Below, one piece after another: positions 1 to 8,464 of a DNA stretch of 64,000 nucleotides. Positions within the stretch are counted from its first letter, which is position 1. Each line of letters begins with the position of its first letter. Below the pieces are notes generated by a model. It did no database searches. It was not told where the DNA came from and was given only the letters and a program-made list of their open reading frames with translations. Made by a program: the position numbers and the translations under genes. Source of the DNA: Cyclonatronum proteinivorum (GTDB lineage: Bacteria; Bacteroidota; Rhodothermia; Balneolales; Cyclonatronaceae). Location of the stretch: the NCBI RefSeq assembly GCF_003353065.1, contig NZ_CP027806.1, forward strand, positions 1,815,353-1,879,352, given 5' to 3'.

Positions 1-76
1 GTTTTGTGCTCCGAAATCCGCCACTGCGCCAAGCGCCAAAACGTTTTTTATTCTTAAATCGCCACCTCACACGATT

Positions 77-286
77 TTGGAAACCCAGCAAGTATTAAAA
101 ACCATCCATGAAAAACTTCGTGACGATGGCTTCACTCAGGTGCAAGGATACAACAGATTTGGTTACGTTCGAGAGATCAATTCCTCTGTTATTGTATCCC
201 GTCAAAATGGGCAGGACACACCCATTCCATGTAAGAAAATTGCACTTGCTATAGGGGCTGTAAAAAGATCGGTCGGTTTATGTTAA
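77..286 (+). CDS. hypothetical protein fragment (possible 3' end of an upstream gene)
   Basis: A 69-residue reading frame can start at TTG 77, but the frame is open all the way to the left edge, so it may be the end of a gene that starts outside the window. The product reads like a small alpha/beta piece (VLKTIHEKLRDDGF, then a stretch with FGYVRE and VIVSRQNG) and ends GLC. I do not recognise a family. No ribosome-binding site supports the TTG. Coding status is uncertain. Confidence 0.3.
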   Translation: METQQVLKTIHEKLRDDGFTQVQGYNRFGYVREINSSVIVSRQNGQDTPIPCKKIALAIGAVKRSVGLC

Positions 287-520
287 GGGGCCATCAGGTT
301 TGAGGGCTCATGGTATTACCCATATCAATTCGCCAGTATGGTCATTACTGCACCTTGTTCCCTTGTCAGAGTACTGAGCCAATTTGGTGCTTTAGCACTC
401 CTTGAATATTCCGGCGTAAATTGCCCCGCGTTATTATCACTCCCTCCAATAAGCCTGTAACCCAACTACAGTCTGTTTCCCAAACAGCCGTTTGTATTCC
501 GCAATCCCTTTCCCTACCTT
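287..520. other. intergenic region upstream of arsR
   Basis: About 230 bp without a convincing gene. The minus-strand frame here overlaps the arsR promoter and has no family-like features. The promoter for arsR should lie in the right half, just before the operator at 521-540. Confidence 0.4.
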
Positions 521-540
521 TCATCGTAAACCAACGATAA
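521..540. promoter_or_regulatory. ArsR operator upstream of arsR
   Basis: Inverted repeat ATCGT (523-527) / ACGAT (534-538) with a 6-nt spacer, ending 12 bp before the arsR start. It has the same half-sites, spacing and left flank (TCATCGTAAA-N3-ACGAT) as the longer palindrome at 1095-1120 before arsD. Two copies flanking the genes of one ars cluster fit autorepression by an ArsR/SmtB protein. Confidence 0.7.
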
Positions 541-552
541 AATTTCAGGCAC

Positions 553-876
553 ATGAACCTTCAAAAAATTTCCATTGATGACCGGCAGCTTCAGCGGTCA
601 GCTGAGATAGCTAAGGCGCTGGGGCATCCGGCGCGGATTGCGATTCTGAAGATTCTCGCGGAGCGGACGAGCTGCTTTTGCGGGGATATCACCGAAATCC
701 TGCCGCTGGCGCAATCAACGGTTTCGCAGCATCTGAAGGCGCTGAAAAATGCGGGCCTGATTAAAGGAGAGGTCGAAGGGGTGAAAACCTGCTACTGCCT
801 TAATCCGGATGGCATACGCGAGCTTCAAACGGTGCTGTCTGAACTATCCGCGCAGCTCGTTAGGACCTGCTGTTAG
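553..876 (+). CDS. arsR: ArsR-family metalloregulatory repressor
   Basis: A 107-residue winged-helix repressor of the ArsR/SmtB family, expected to bind the ars operators and release them when arsenite or antimonite binds. The helix-turn-helix spans about residues 45-70 (DITEILPLAQSTVSQHLKAL). A cysteine pair C41-x-C43 sits at the start of the DNA-binding region, as in classical ArsR; further cysteines are C80, C82 and a terminal pair C106-C107 that could supply a third ligand. The ATG at 553 follows an inverted-repeat operator by 12 bp, which suits autoregulation. arsD and arsA follow on the same strand after about 270 bp. Family assignment is firm; the exact metal ligand set is inferred. 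Confidence 0.92.
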   Translation: MNLQKISIDDRQLQRSAEIAKALGHPARIAILKILAERTSCFCGDITEILPLAQSTVSQHLKALKNAGLIKGEVEGVKTCYCLNPDGIRELQTVLSELSAQLVRTCC

Positions 877-888
877 CGCCGACCCCCC

Positions 889-958
889 AAAAGCAAGGGG
901 CCTCGCGTTGATTTGGGGTGGCCGATCTGTCACGAAAGACCGTGATGCTCTCGGAGTT
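889..958 (+). repeat. interspersed repeat, copy 1 (partner inverted at 17836-17907)
   Basis: A 70-bp stretch between arsR and arsD shares a 10-nt left end (AAAAGCAAGG, 889-898), a GATTTGGG segment and an exact 21-nt right end (938-958) with the reverse complement of 17836-17907. The short frame 918-1106 that overlaps it starts at GTG and looks non-coding. The repeat lies inside the ars cluster and separates arsR from arsDA. Confidence 0.6.
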
Positions 959-1094
959 TCACCCAAAAATTAAAAAAGCAGGAAATGCCCCGGCAGCCGG
1001 GCGTCCGCTTACAATCGGTTTTTCCAAAGCTTTGCGTAGCCTAAAGGAAGCCGGATTTGATAAACAGGTTGAACCCGTATTTGGAATCCGGCAT

Positions 1095-1120
1095 AATTCA
1101 TCGTAAATTTACGATGAATT
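1095..1120. promoter_or_regulatory. perfect 26-bp palindromic ArsR operator before arsD
   Basis: A perfect palindrome whose half-site is AATTCATCGTAAA, centred at 1107/1108 and ending 26 bp before the arsD ATG. Its core TCATCGTAAA-N3-ACGAT matches the site before arsR at 521-540. This indicates that arsDA has its own ArsR-controlled promoter in addition to the one before arsR. Confidence 0.75.
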
Positions 1121-1146
1121 GAATTTTCCCCTTAAAAAAAAACAGC

Positions 1147-1722
1147 ATGAAAGCAAGCCTTGAAATTTATGATCCCGCGATGTGCTGCAGTACGGGCGTG
1201 TGCGGCCCTGATGTTGACGATGCCCTGGTGAATTTTGCGCAAGATGTGAAATGGCTCAAAAGCAAAGGCATTGAGGTGAAGCGCTTTAATCTGGGTCAGG
1301 AACCGGAGGCGTTTAAGATGAATGTTGCGGTGCTCACGCGGCTGCAAAAAGCGGGGGCCGATGTGCTTCCGGTGATTCTTGTGAATGATTCGGTCGCTTC
1401 GGAAGGCCGTTACCCCGACCGGCAGGAGCTTTGTGCATGGCTCGGCATCCATGCGGAGACGGGGGACAGGCATGTGCTGGAAACGCCCGCAAACAGCCTG
1501 CTGGAAAAACTCAGGGACAGTGTCGTCGCTGGCGATACCGCTGGAATGCGCGGGTTGTTTGTTGAAGCGCAGTCGCAGGGCATCGCGCTGCAGGCGCTTG
1601 TTGAGGCGATGCAGGCGGGGCTTGATACCCGGCAGGCGGCTACGCAGGAACTCGTTGAGGCGGCCAATGCGCTGCTGGGCGTATCCCAAAGCTGCTGCAC
1701 ACCCGGCGGCGGATGCTGCTGA
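1147..1722 (+). CDS. arsD: ArsD arsenite metallochaperone, C-terminally extended
   Basis: ArsD carries As(III)/Sb(III) to the ArsA ATPase. The N-terminal 100 residues are a thioredoxin-like ArsD domain with the metal site C13, C14 and C19 (MCCSTGVCGP), matching the C12/C13/C18 site of the classical protein. The product is 191 residues against about 120 for plasmid R773 ArsD. The additional part, about residues 105-178, is predicted helical (LLEKLRDSVV, LVEAMQAGL, ELVEAANALLG), and the chain ends with two vicinal cysteine pairs (SCC...GGGCC), which classical ArsD also has. arsA starts 45 bp downstream. The extension might help docking with ArsA or the repressor; that is speculation. Confidence 0.9.
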   Translation: MKASLEIYDPAMCCSTGVCGPDVDDALVNFAQDVKWLKSKGIEVKRFNLGQEPEAFKMNVAVLTRLQKAGADVLPVILVNDSVASEGRYPDRQELCAWLGIHAETGDRHVLETPANSLLEKLRDSVVAGDTAGMRGLFVEAQSQGIALQALVEAMQAGLDTRQAATQELVEAANALLGVSQSCCTPGGGCC

Positions 1723-1767
1723 ACAGCCGCCTTTAGTCATTATAATTTTAAATTTTAGAGATGCACC

Positions 1768-3561
1768 ATGAATTTATCTGACCCGACCCCCTATATTTTT
1801 TTCACCGGCAAAGGCGGGGTAGGCAAAACTTCCCTTGCAAGCGCAACGGCCATCCGGCTTGCCGACAGCGGGAAATCGGTGCTGCTGATTTGCACCGATC
1901 CGGCATCCAACCTGAAGGACGTGCTCGAAACGGAGGTGACCGAAAAGGTGGGTCCGGTAAACGGCGTGCCGGAACTGCATGTGGTGAATATCGACCCGGA
2001 GCAATCAGCCGAAGCGTACCGGCAGCGGGTGGTTTCGCCCCTGCAGGATATTCTGCCGCAGCGGGACCTTGACCGCATCCGGGAAGAGCTTTCCGGGGCC
2101 TGTACGACGGAGATCGCCGCTTTTGATGAGTTCGCGCGGTACATTGCCGGTGACGGGGAGCACAAACCCTATGATGTGATCATTTTTGACACGGCCCCAA
2201 CCGGCCACACGCTGCGCCTGCTTGAGCTGCCGGCGGCCTGGAGTGCCTTTATTGATGAGAATCCGGAGGGCGCTTCCTGTATCGGGCCGTCATCTGCCCT
2301 GAAAACCAATCAGGCGCGGTACCGGAAAGTGGTTGAGCGACTGAAAGATCCGAAAACAACGACCATTTATTTGGTCACCCGTCCGGAAACAACCGCTTTA
2401 CGGGAAGCGGACCGTTCCGGTAAAGAGCTGCTGGAAATGGGCCTTTCGAATCAGGAACTGCTGATAAACGGGCTGTTTGAACCGACCGATGACACCGACC
2501 TTTTTGCTGTGAAACTCGCTGATAAAATGCAGGAGACGATTGCACACATGCCGGAACGGCTCAAAAACCTGACGCATCACAGCTTTCCGCTGCGACCGTG
2601 GAATCTGCTCGGCATTGAAAGGCTGCGGCAGGTTTTCGAGCCGCTGGACAAACAGGAAGCCGAGCGGGTGCGTGAAACCGTGCTTTCGGATGGCCCGGAG
2701 ACCGCATTGCCGGATCTGAATCAACTGACCGAAGACCTGACACAGGACGCTGATCACGGCCTGATTATGACGATGGGCAAGGGCGGCGTCGGGAAAACGG
2801 TGATTGCTGCGGCCCTTGCGCTGCGGCTTGCCGAAAAAGGGTATCCGGTGCACCTCACGACGACCGATCCCGCAGCGCATTTATCGGATTATCTGGAGGG
2901 CATCACCCTGCCGGAAAATCTGGAGCTCAACCGGATTGATCCGCAGGCTGAAAAGCGGGCGTACATCGAAAAAGTGTTGCGGCAGAAAGGCAAGGACAAA
3001 TCCGGGGAGGAACTGCGGCTGCTGAAAGAGGACCTGGAATCGCCCTGCACGGAGGAGGTCGCCGTATTTCATGCGTTTTCGAAGGCGATCCATCAGGCCA
3101 AACGAAAATTTGTGGTCGTTGACACCGCGCCTACCGGTCACACCCTGCTGCTGCTCGACACGACCGGCAGCTATCACCGGGAAGTGATGCGCAACAGCGG
3201 TTTGGATACAGACAAACTCAAGACGCCGCTGCGCTATTTACAGGATCCGGCCTTCACCAAACTGCTGCTGATTACGCTGCCCGAAACAACTCCGGTTTCG
3301 GAAGCTTCCAAACTGCAGGATGACCTCCGGCGATCAGGCATCGAGCCGTATGCGTGGATTGCCAATCAGAGCATGAGCATGCGCATGAGCGCGGCCGCTT
3401 CCGGGCTGTCCGACCCGATCTTGCAACTGCGGGCCGCTGCCGAAAAGCCGCTGCTGAAACGTATCGAACAGAAGGAAGCAAAGCTGCTTTATGGCGTGCC
3501 TTTCATTGTGGATGAACCGGTGATGATGCAGATGGTGACGGTTTCGGAGAAGTTATCTTGA
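1768..3561 (+). CDS. arsA: ArsA arsenite-stimulated ATPase
   Basis: A 597-residue tandem-duplicated ATPase of the ArsA/GET3 family that normally powers an arsenite efflux channel. Each half has a deviant Walker A, GKGGVGKT at 14-21 and 337-344, and the signal-transduction motif DTAPTGHTL at 141 and 452. Metal-site cysteines are visible at C112 (SGACTTE), C171 (GASCIGP) and C427 (SPCTEEV), matching C113, C172 and C422 of the E. coli enzyme. Length is typical. It lies 45 bp after arsD and is surely co-transcribed. No arsB, acr3 or arsC follows: the next gene is on the other strand. The pump must be elsewhere. Confidence 0.95.
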   Translation: MNLSDPTPYIFFTGKGGVGKTSLASATAIRLADSGKSVLLICTDPASNLKDVLETEVTEKVGPVNGVPELHVVNIDPEQSAEAYRQRVVSPLQDILPQRDLDRIREELSGACTTEIAAFDEFARYIAGDGEHKPYDVIIFDTAPTGHTLRLLELPAAWSAFIDENPEGASCIGPSSALKTNQARYRKVVERLKDPKTTTIYLVTRPETTALREADRSGKELLEMGLSNQELLINGLFEPTDDTDLFAVKLADKMQETIAHMPERLKNLTHHSFPLRPWNLLGIERLRQVFEPLDKQEAERVRETVLSDGPETALPDLNQLTEDLTQDADHGLIMTMGKGGVGKTVIAAALALRLAEKGYPVHLTTTDPAAHLSDYLEGITLPENLELNRIDPQAEKRAYIEKVLRQKGKDKSGEELRLLKEDLESPCTEEVAVFHAFSKAIHQAKRKFVVVDTAPTGHTLLLLDTTGSYHREVMRNSGLDTDKLKTPLRYLQDPAFTKLLLITLPETTPVSEASKLQDDLRRSGIEPYAWIANQSMSMRMSAAASGLSDPILQLRAAAEKPLLKRIEQKEAKLLYGVPFIVDEPVMMQMVTVSEKLS

Positions 3562-3669
3562 GGGGGGATTTGCTGCGATTTTTGTGTGGTGGATTTTGAT
3601 TGGGTTTGTCAGCAAATGTTTGCCCTGTTTAAACTGCCCGGACAGGTGTAAAAGCCGCCATCCTGTTCA

Positions 3670-3894
3670 TCAGTCAAGAAGTGCCTGAGCGTTTTTCTTT
3701 ACTTCGCTCCATGCTTTTGCAGTTCGCTCACCTTGCTCGTAGCCCTCAATACGCCGCTTGAGTTCTTTGGACCAGGCTTCTTCCGACGCAAATGCTTCTT
3801 CCTTTTGCAGGCTATCGATCAGCAAATGCGCCAGTTCTGCGCGTTTTTCGCTGGAAAGTTTAAGCGCTTGGTTAATAATATTCTGATCTGTCAT
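3670..3894 (-). CDS. orphan antitoxin of the addiction-module component family (PF09720-like)
   Basis: A 74-residue helical protein (NIINQALKLSSEKRAELAHLLIDSLQKEE, then AWSKELKRRIEGYEQGE) with the pattern of the putative addiction-module component family, which neutralises RelE/ParE-type toxins. A toxin gene normally follows within a few bases on the same strand, but 3562-3669 is too short and the next gene is arsA on the opposite strand. It is therefore an orphan, left after toxin loss or acting in trans. Start is ATG 3894. Confidence 0.7.
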   Translation of the reverse strand: MTDQNIINQALKLSSEKRAELAHLLIDSLQKEEAFASEEAWSKELKRRIEGYEQGERTAKAWSEVKKNAQALLD

Positions 3895-4204
3895 GGTTTT
3901 CAGAATTGATAATTTATTTCCGATAGGAGAAAGATGACTGACTGAAAATGAGGCTTAAGGTCTTGTTTCAAAGAAGATAATATAAGTCCCCATTACAAAG
4001 AAGCAAAGCTCAAACCCACCCTCTTCACCTCTCCGCTTGTGTTCCGTTGTACTCCTCGACCTGTTCGATGAGCGCAAGGGCTTTCATCAGGGGTGTCCAC
4101 TCCCTGCCGCTGAAGAGGAGCTGAAACCATTTCTGATTTCGGTTTTCGTACCTTATGTCGCGGAAAACGCAGCGCATTGCGAAGATTATCTTTACCTGCC
4201 TTCA
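3895..4204. other. intergenic region, no gene recognised
   Basis: About 310 bp between the orphan antitoxin and the exporter. A 70-residue minus-strand frame starts at ATG 4205, overlapping the exporter stop, but its composition (rich in R, P, S, no hydrophobic pattern) does not look like a protein. I see no terminator hairpin here. Confidence 0.4.
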
Positions 4205-6499
4205 TCACACGCCTTTGATGGGAAATTCCCCCCTCAAGGCGCGCATGTTGGGTTTGAACCAGTAGATGAGGGCTGGCAGGAAGAAGAGGTCGGCGATGAT
4301 GGCGGTGAAGATGGTGATGCTTACGAGCTGACCCATGTACATGGTGGAGTCGAATTCGCTGTTGCCGAGGGTGCCGAAGCCTACAAGCAGGATGGCGCTT
4401 GTGAGGATGATGGCGCGTCCGGTTTTTTCGGTCGTGACCCGAACCGCGTCGATGAGGGTGCGACCGCGCCGGCTTTCAATCCGGAAGCGGGCGAGAAAGT
4501 GAATGCTGTCATCCACAGCAATCCCGAATGCGATCGTAAAGATGACGGCGGTGGAGGGCTTAATCTCAATGCCGAAATATCCCATCACCCCGGCAATCAC
4601 GAGCAGCGGCATGATGTTGGGCAGCAGGGAAATGATCACGAGTTTGAAGTTCCGGAACAGCCAGGCCATGATCAGCGATATGAAAACGAAAGCAAGGCCA
4701 ATGCTTGAGGCGAGCGAGCGCACGATATTATCGGTGAGGTCGGCCACGAGAATGGTGGTCCCGGTCATGGTGATACTTTCATTCGGGAAGGTATCCGAAA
4801 TAAAATCGAGCAGCTCGGCCCGGATCTGATTCATGCGCCAGGAACCGGCGTCGTGTGCCTGTGCGGAAACGCGGATTTGGGAGTAGGTAAAATCGGTGAA
4901 CTGATCGAGGGCATCGGCGTCGGTGATTTCCATCAGCAGCAGGTACTGCGCGAGCAGGGTACGCGCGTCGGGCAGCGGGTTGAGGGCCGCTTCTTCAGGC
5001 TGCATGGTGCGGTGTATTTGCTTCATCAGGGTCGTCAGCGACCGGCTGCGTTCGATTTCATCATAGCTGATGAGCTTTTCTTCCAGCAGGGCGACCCGCG
5101 CCAGAAGGTCCGGATCGGTAATGCCGTCATCCTGACCGGTGTCGATGATGATTTCAAGCGGAAACTGCGGACTCAGGCGCTCACCGATCACGTAGCTGTC
5201 TGCAATCAGGGGGGAGTCGCGTCCTACATCATCAAAAACAAAGCCGTTGACCCTAAGCTGACTGATCCCGGTTGCGATGAGCACGGTTGCGAGCAGGGTT
5301 CCGATCACGACCGCTTTGTGATACCGCAAGGAGAAGCGGAAGGTGGCCTGCAGGAAATTGCCGATGGCGTTGTGCACCCGCGCGCCGGGGAGTCCGCCGG
5401 GTGACGTATCCTTAAAATAGGGCATGAGGTTGGGCAGAAGGAATATGGTGATCACATAGGCTACCATAACCCCGATGGCGGTGTAAAGCCCGAAGGTGCG
5501 CATGGGCACAACGTTGCTGGTGAGCAGGGTCGCAAACCCGATCGCGGTTGTTACGCTTGTGAGGAAGGTCGCGCTGCCCAGCACGATGAGGCTTTCACGC
5601 ACCGCCGGCGGTTTTTCAATGCCGGCCATGCGGTTGTCCCTGTATTTGGACAGCATGTGCACCGAATCAGCGACCCCGACGCAGAGCAGAATGGGCGCAA
5701 TGGTGCTCGTCAGAATTTCAAAATATCCGCCTGAGGCCCACAAAATCACGACCGTAAATAAGATGGTGAGCCACACAATCAGGATGGGTATGACAATTCC
5801 CTGAACATTCCGGAAGAGGAACCACAGCAGCAGGATGATGAGCACGGACGATATGCTGATGTAGAAAATGATCTCGCTGTTGAGCACATTCACATACTGA
5901 TTCCGGAAGTAGGGAATGCCCGCGACGTAGTATTCGAGCCCGTTTTGCGCACTCAGGATGTGCATCAAATCCCCGATGATTTGCTCGCGTACCGGGAAAT
6001 TGTTCTGATCTTCATCTATCGCAATATAAATCGCGGTGAAGTCGGCGGCATTGCTGATGAAGAGCCCCTGCACAAACGGATCGGCAGTGATCTCTTCCAT
6101 AAGCGCCTGCCGGTCGGCTATTTCGCCGTTAAGGAAGGGTTCGGCAACGAGCCGCCCGTCAACATTGCGAAGCCGCTGCGCGTCGAGCAGGCTGAGAACG
6201 TCGGTGATGTTATCAATGTCTTCGAGCTCCCGCACGAGCTCCCGCAGCCGGGCGATGAAGGCGTCTTCAAGCACATCCGGGTGTGAAAGCCCGATGGCGA
6301 TTACGTTGTCGTCCCGCCCGTATTCTTCGGAAAATAGCTGATAGGCCTCGATGGTAGGATCGTTCTCGGGGAAGAAGCCTTCGAGGCTGAAGTCGGCTTC
6401 AACATTAAGCACAGGATAGATGGAGGCGATGACCAGAATAACCGCGATGGCCAATACCGGCCTGCGGTTCGAAATGATAAAATCAGCGAGACGTTCCAA
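4205..6499 (-). CDS. RND-superfamily exporter, MMPL/SSD type
   Basis: A 764-residue inner-membrane protein of the RND superfamily, MMPL-like branch, with two repeats. Each repeat is one transmembrane helix, a periplasmic loop and a block of helices: the first begins at residue 14, the long loop covers about 35-205, and helix blocks fall near 210-360 and 595-750. The SSD-type signature GVADSVHMLSKY occurs in repeat 1 and GIAVDDSIHFLARF in repeat 2; acidic residues there are expected to carry protons. Such proteins move lipids, hopanoids or other hydrophobic molecules. The neighbouring DUF1302-like outer-membrane protein (6819-8261) is a frequent partner. The substrate cannot be read from the sequence. 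Confidence 0.85.
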   Translation of the reverse strand: MERLADFIISNRRPVLAIAVILVIASIYPVLNVEADFSLEGFFPENDPTIEAYQLFSEEYGRDDNVIAIGLSHPDVLEDAFIARLRELVRELEDIDNITDVLSLLDAQRLRNVDGRLVAEPFLNGEIADRQALMEEITADPFVQGLFISNAADFTAIYIAIDEDQNNFPVREQIIGDLMHILSAQNGLEYYVAGIPYFRNQYVNVLNSEIIFYISISSVLIILLLWFLFRNVQGIVIPILIVWLTILFTVVILWASGGYFEILTSTIAPILLCVGVADSVHMLSKYRDNRMAGIEKPPAVRESLIVLGSATFLTSVTTAIGFATLLTSNVVPMRTFGLYTAIGVMVAYVITIFLLPNLMPYFKDTSPGGLPGARVHNAIGNFLQATFRFSLRYHKAVVIGTLLATVLIATGISQLRVNGFVFDDVGRDSPLIADSYVIGERLSPQFPLEIIIDTGQDDGITDPDLLARVALLEEKLISYDEIERSRSLTTLMKQIHRTMQPEEAALNPLPDARTLLAQYLLLMEITDADALDQFTDFTYSQIRVSAQAHDAGSWRMNQIRAELLDFISDTFPNESITMTGTTILVADLTDNIVRSLASSIGLAFVFISLIMAWLFRNFKLVIISLLPNIMPLLVIAGVMGYFGIEIKPSTAVIFTIAFGIAVDDSIHFLARFRIESRRGRTLIDAVRVTTEKTGRAIILTSAILLVGFGTLGNSEFDSTMYMGQLVSITIFTAIIADLFFLPALIYWFKPNMRALRGEFPIKGV

Positions 6500-6818
6500 A
6501 AAGGGAAATTCGGGAAAAGGTGTAAGTCATTGGTAGTGAGCAAGCGCAAACAGCTGTAGGTACGGGTGGCATTCCATCAGCCTGCATGATTCGCACGCTC
6601 GTGCACGGTCTGCGGACCTGAGCGTGTAATTTTAGTTGGAAGAAAAATGGCTGTCCCCCCCTGAATGTGTGAAGCAGGCGACTGCGCTATTTTGTGCGCT
6701 ACCTGATTGTTCGGTTTATTATGATGTGTTTGGGAGGAGCGAGGTGGTCTTCCACTGACATGAGCAACATCATCATAAATATGCCGGCGGGATTTTAGTT
6801 CTGAGGCATGCCTGCGGC
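6500..6818. other. intergenic region, nothing recognised
   Basis: About 320 bp between the outer-membrane protein gene and the exporter gene, both on the minus strand. Apart from a weak inverted repeat around 6716-6782, I see no promoter, terminator or gene. The gap argues against tight operon coupling of the two genes. Confidence 0.35.
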
Positions 6819-8261
6819 TTAAAAGAACCAGCTTGCCGAGAGGTAAATCAGGCTGTTGCCGCCGTATTGTCTGAAGCTGAGGTGCGGATAGGCGGGGTCC
6901 GGGCTTTCTCCGCCGAAGAGCTGCGCGCCGCCGGTGAAGTTGAGGCCGTCCCGTACATTCCAGCTGAGCTCCGGATTGATCCAGAAATCGCGGCCGTTAA
7001 ACTGCCAGCGTCCCAGCATGCGGGCGTTGAGCTGATCGCGGAAGAAGCTGCGGTTGCTTGTGAGGGTGAGGCCGTGAAACCAGTTGTCCTGCAGGATCTC
7101 ATACGAAGGGCGGAGAATGACATCCGCTACGTACTGCGCGCTCCAGTTCCAGCCCAAAGCCGAGAACCGCAGGCCGGTCATCCATTTGAGGGCGGGCGTG
7201 TAGGTCAGGAATCCGCTGTCTTCTCCGGCTGCGAGGGTCTGACTGAACCGCTCGAGCAAGGCGAGGATCTCGGATACCGGGAGGTCAGGCGGGGTGTCGG
7301 CTCCGGCCTGAAGCAGCCGCAGGTCCGACATCGTGAGCGGTCCGGGCAGGGTATCGAAAGGGCGTTCCTGAAACCAGGCAAGTTCAAACGGCAGGCTGAA
7401 GCGGTTGGAGGGCCGGTATTCGCCCCAGAAGCCCAGAATCAGGGACGGGCGGTATTGTTCTTCCAGAATCACGCGCTCGGGTATCCGCAGCTCTTCGGTC
7501 AGCGCCGTCGTTTCGAAGCGTTTGAAGTAGGCAGGGGTTCGGGTGCGCCAGTACATCAGGGCGACATCGAGGTCGAGGCTGTTCAGGCCGCGCCAGGCAA
7601 AGCGGGCGGCAAGCTGCGTATCGCGCAGGCGGATGTCACCGGACTCATAGGGCAGAAATGTAGTGGGAAGTGGGAATATATCGGTCGGCACAATGCCCCA
7701 TGGACCGTCGTAAGCAGGCAGTCGTGAGGGTTCAAAGGCGGGGTTAACGATAAGCTGCAATTGATTTCGTCCGAAAAACCGGATGTAGTTCACAGCCGTT
7801 ACGCCTTCCCTTAATTCCCGAAAATCCTGCGTGAGAAACTCGGAGAGATCAAAAGGACTGACCAAATCGAAGATGAAGTCGCCTTCGGTTTGCCCCCACA
7901 CGATAATTTGTTTTCCGATTTTGAGATCGGATGAATCCAGAAAAAGCTCGAGATAAAGTTCACGCACCCGGAAATCAAGGGAGTCGGTGGAAGCGGAGAA
8001 AAGCTGCCGAAGGTCGCCGGTGGCATAAATCCGGCCATCCGGAAAGTCGTGCAGGAAGGTTGAACGGAAGCGGTTTCGGCCTGAAATCAGCGTATGAGGC
8101 GGGGTGGTGGTATAGGCCGTATAGGTGCTGACAAATCCGCTAAAGCTTGACTGCGCGAAGGACGGGGGGCTGAAACAGAGGCAAAACAGCAGCGCAGTGA
8201 CAATGGGAAACAAAAAACGCGCCGGAAAGCGCGTACAGGGAATTGATTTCAGGGAGGGCAT
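6819..8261 (-). CDS. DUF1302-like outer-membrane beta-barrel protein
   Basis: A 480-residue secreted protein with a signal peptide (hydrophobic stretch about 15-35, cleavage after SFAQ). The mature part has amphipathic strand patterns and ends in aromatic residues (YLSASWFF), as expected for an outer-membrane barrel. The block around residues 115-150 (LKIGKQIIVWGQTEGDF, then SPFDLSEF) resembles the conserved GRQ-WG-T motif of DUF1302 proteins, which often accompany MMPL/RND exporters. Together with the exporter at 4205-6499 it may export a hydrophobic compound across the envelope. DUF1302 membership rests on motif resemblance only. Confidence 0.6.
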   Translation of the reverse strand: MPSLKSIPCTRFPARFLFPIVTALLFCLCFSPPSFAQSSFSGFVSTYTAYTTTPPHTLISGRNRFRSTFLHDFPDGRIYATGDLRQLFSASTDSLDFRVRELYLELFLDSSDLKIGKQIIVWGQTEGDFIFDLVSPFDLSEFLTQDFRELREGVTAVNYIRFFGRNQLQLIVNPAFEPSRLPAYDGPWGIVPTDIFPLPTTFLPYESGDIRLRDTQLAARFAWRGLNSLDLDVALMYWRTRTPAYFKRFETTALTEELRIPERVILEEQYRPSLILGFWGEYRPSNRFSLPFELAWFQERPFDTLPGPLTMSDLRLLQAGADTPPDLPVSEILALLERFSQTLAAGEDSGFLTYTPALKWMTGLRFSALGWNWSAQYVADVILRPSYEILQDNWFHGLTLTSNRSFFRDQLNARMLGRWQFNGRDFWINPELSWNVRDGLNFTGGAQLFGGESPDPAYPHLSFRQYGGNSLIYLSASWFF

Positions 8262-8337
8262 TGATGGGGGGCGGAATCAAAATTTGGGTTGTAGTGTGCC
8301 CAAGTGAAAGAGAAGAAAAATTCATATTAAAAGCAAA

Positions 8338-8368
8338 TTGATATTTTCGGGAAAAAATCTTAATTTTG
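8338..8368 (+). promoter_or_regulatory. Bacteroidota-type promoter for the SRPBCC gene
   Basis: TTG at 8338-8340, a 20-nt spacer and TAATTTTG at 8361-8368 match the -33/-7 consensus (TTG, 19-20 nt, TAnnTTTG) used by the primary sigma factor of Bacteroidota. The predicted start near 8375 leaves about a 90-nt leader before the ATG at 8465. Confidence 0.6.
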
Positions 8369-8464
8369 CAATGTTGTAGTAGTAATTTAGCTACCTGCCC
8401 AAGCCGACTGATTTCATCAGTTTTGAATACTAACCCGTAAACTTCACGAAGCACTTTTACCAAT

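Noticed and set aside
366-554. Minus-strand 62-residue reading frame before arsR
   Set aside because: It covers the arsR operator and promoter, has no family features or start signals, and its composition looks random.
918-1106. Plus-strand 62-residue frame between arsR and arsD
   Set aside because: It starts at GTG inside the interspersed repeat and ends inside the arsD operator palindrome; the overlap with both elements makes coding unlikely.
3993-4205. Small minus-strand gene coupled to the exporter stop codon
   Set aside because: The ATG overlaps the stop, but the product is rich in R, P and S with no hydrophobic pattern.
4037-6341. Several plus-strand frames over 100 codons opposite the exporter
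   Set aside because: They are shadows of the 764-residue exporter, which has clear membrane helices and motifs.
6867-7727. 286-residue plus-strand frame opposite the DUF1302-like gene
   Set aside because: Shadow of the outer-membrane protein gene; the opposite strand has a signal peptide and a proper barrel end.
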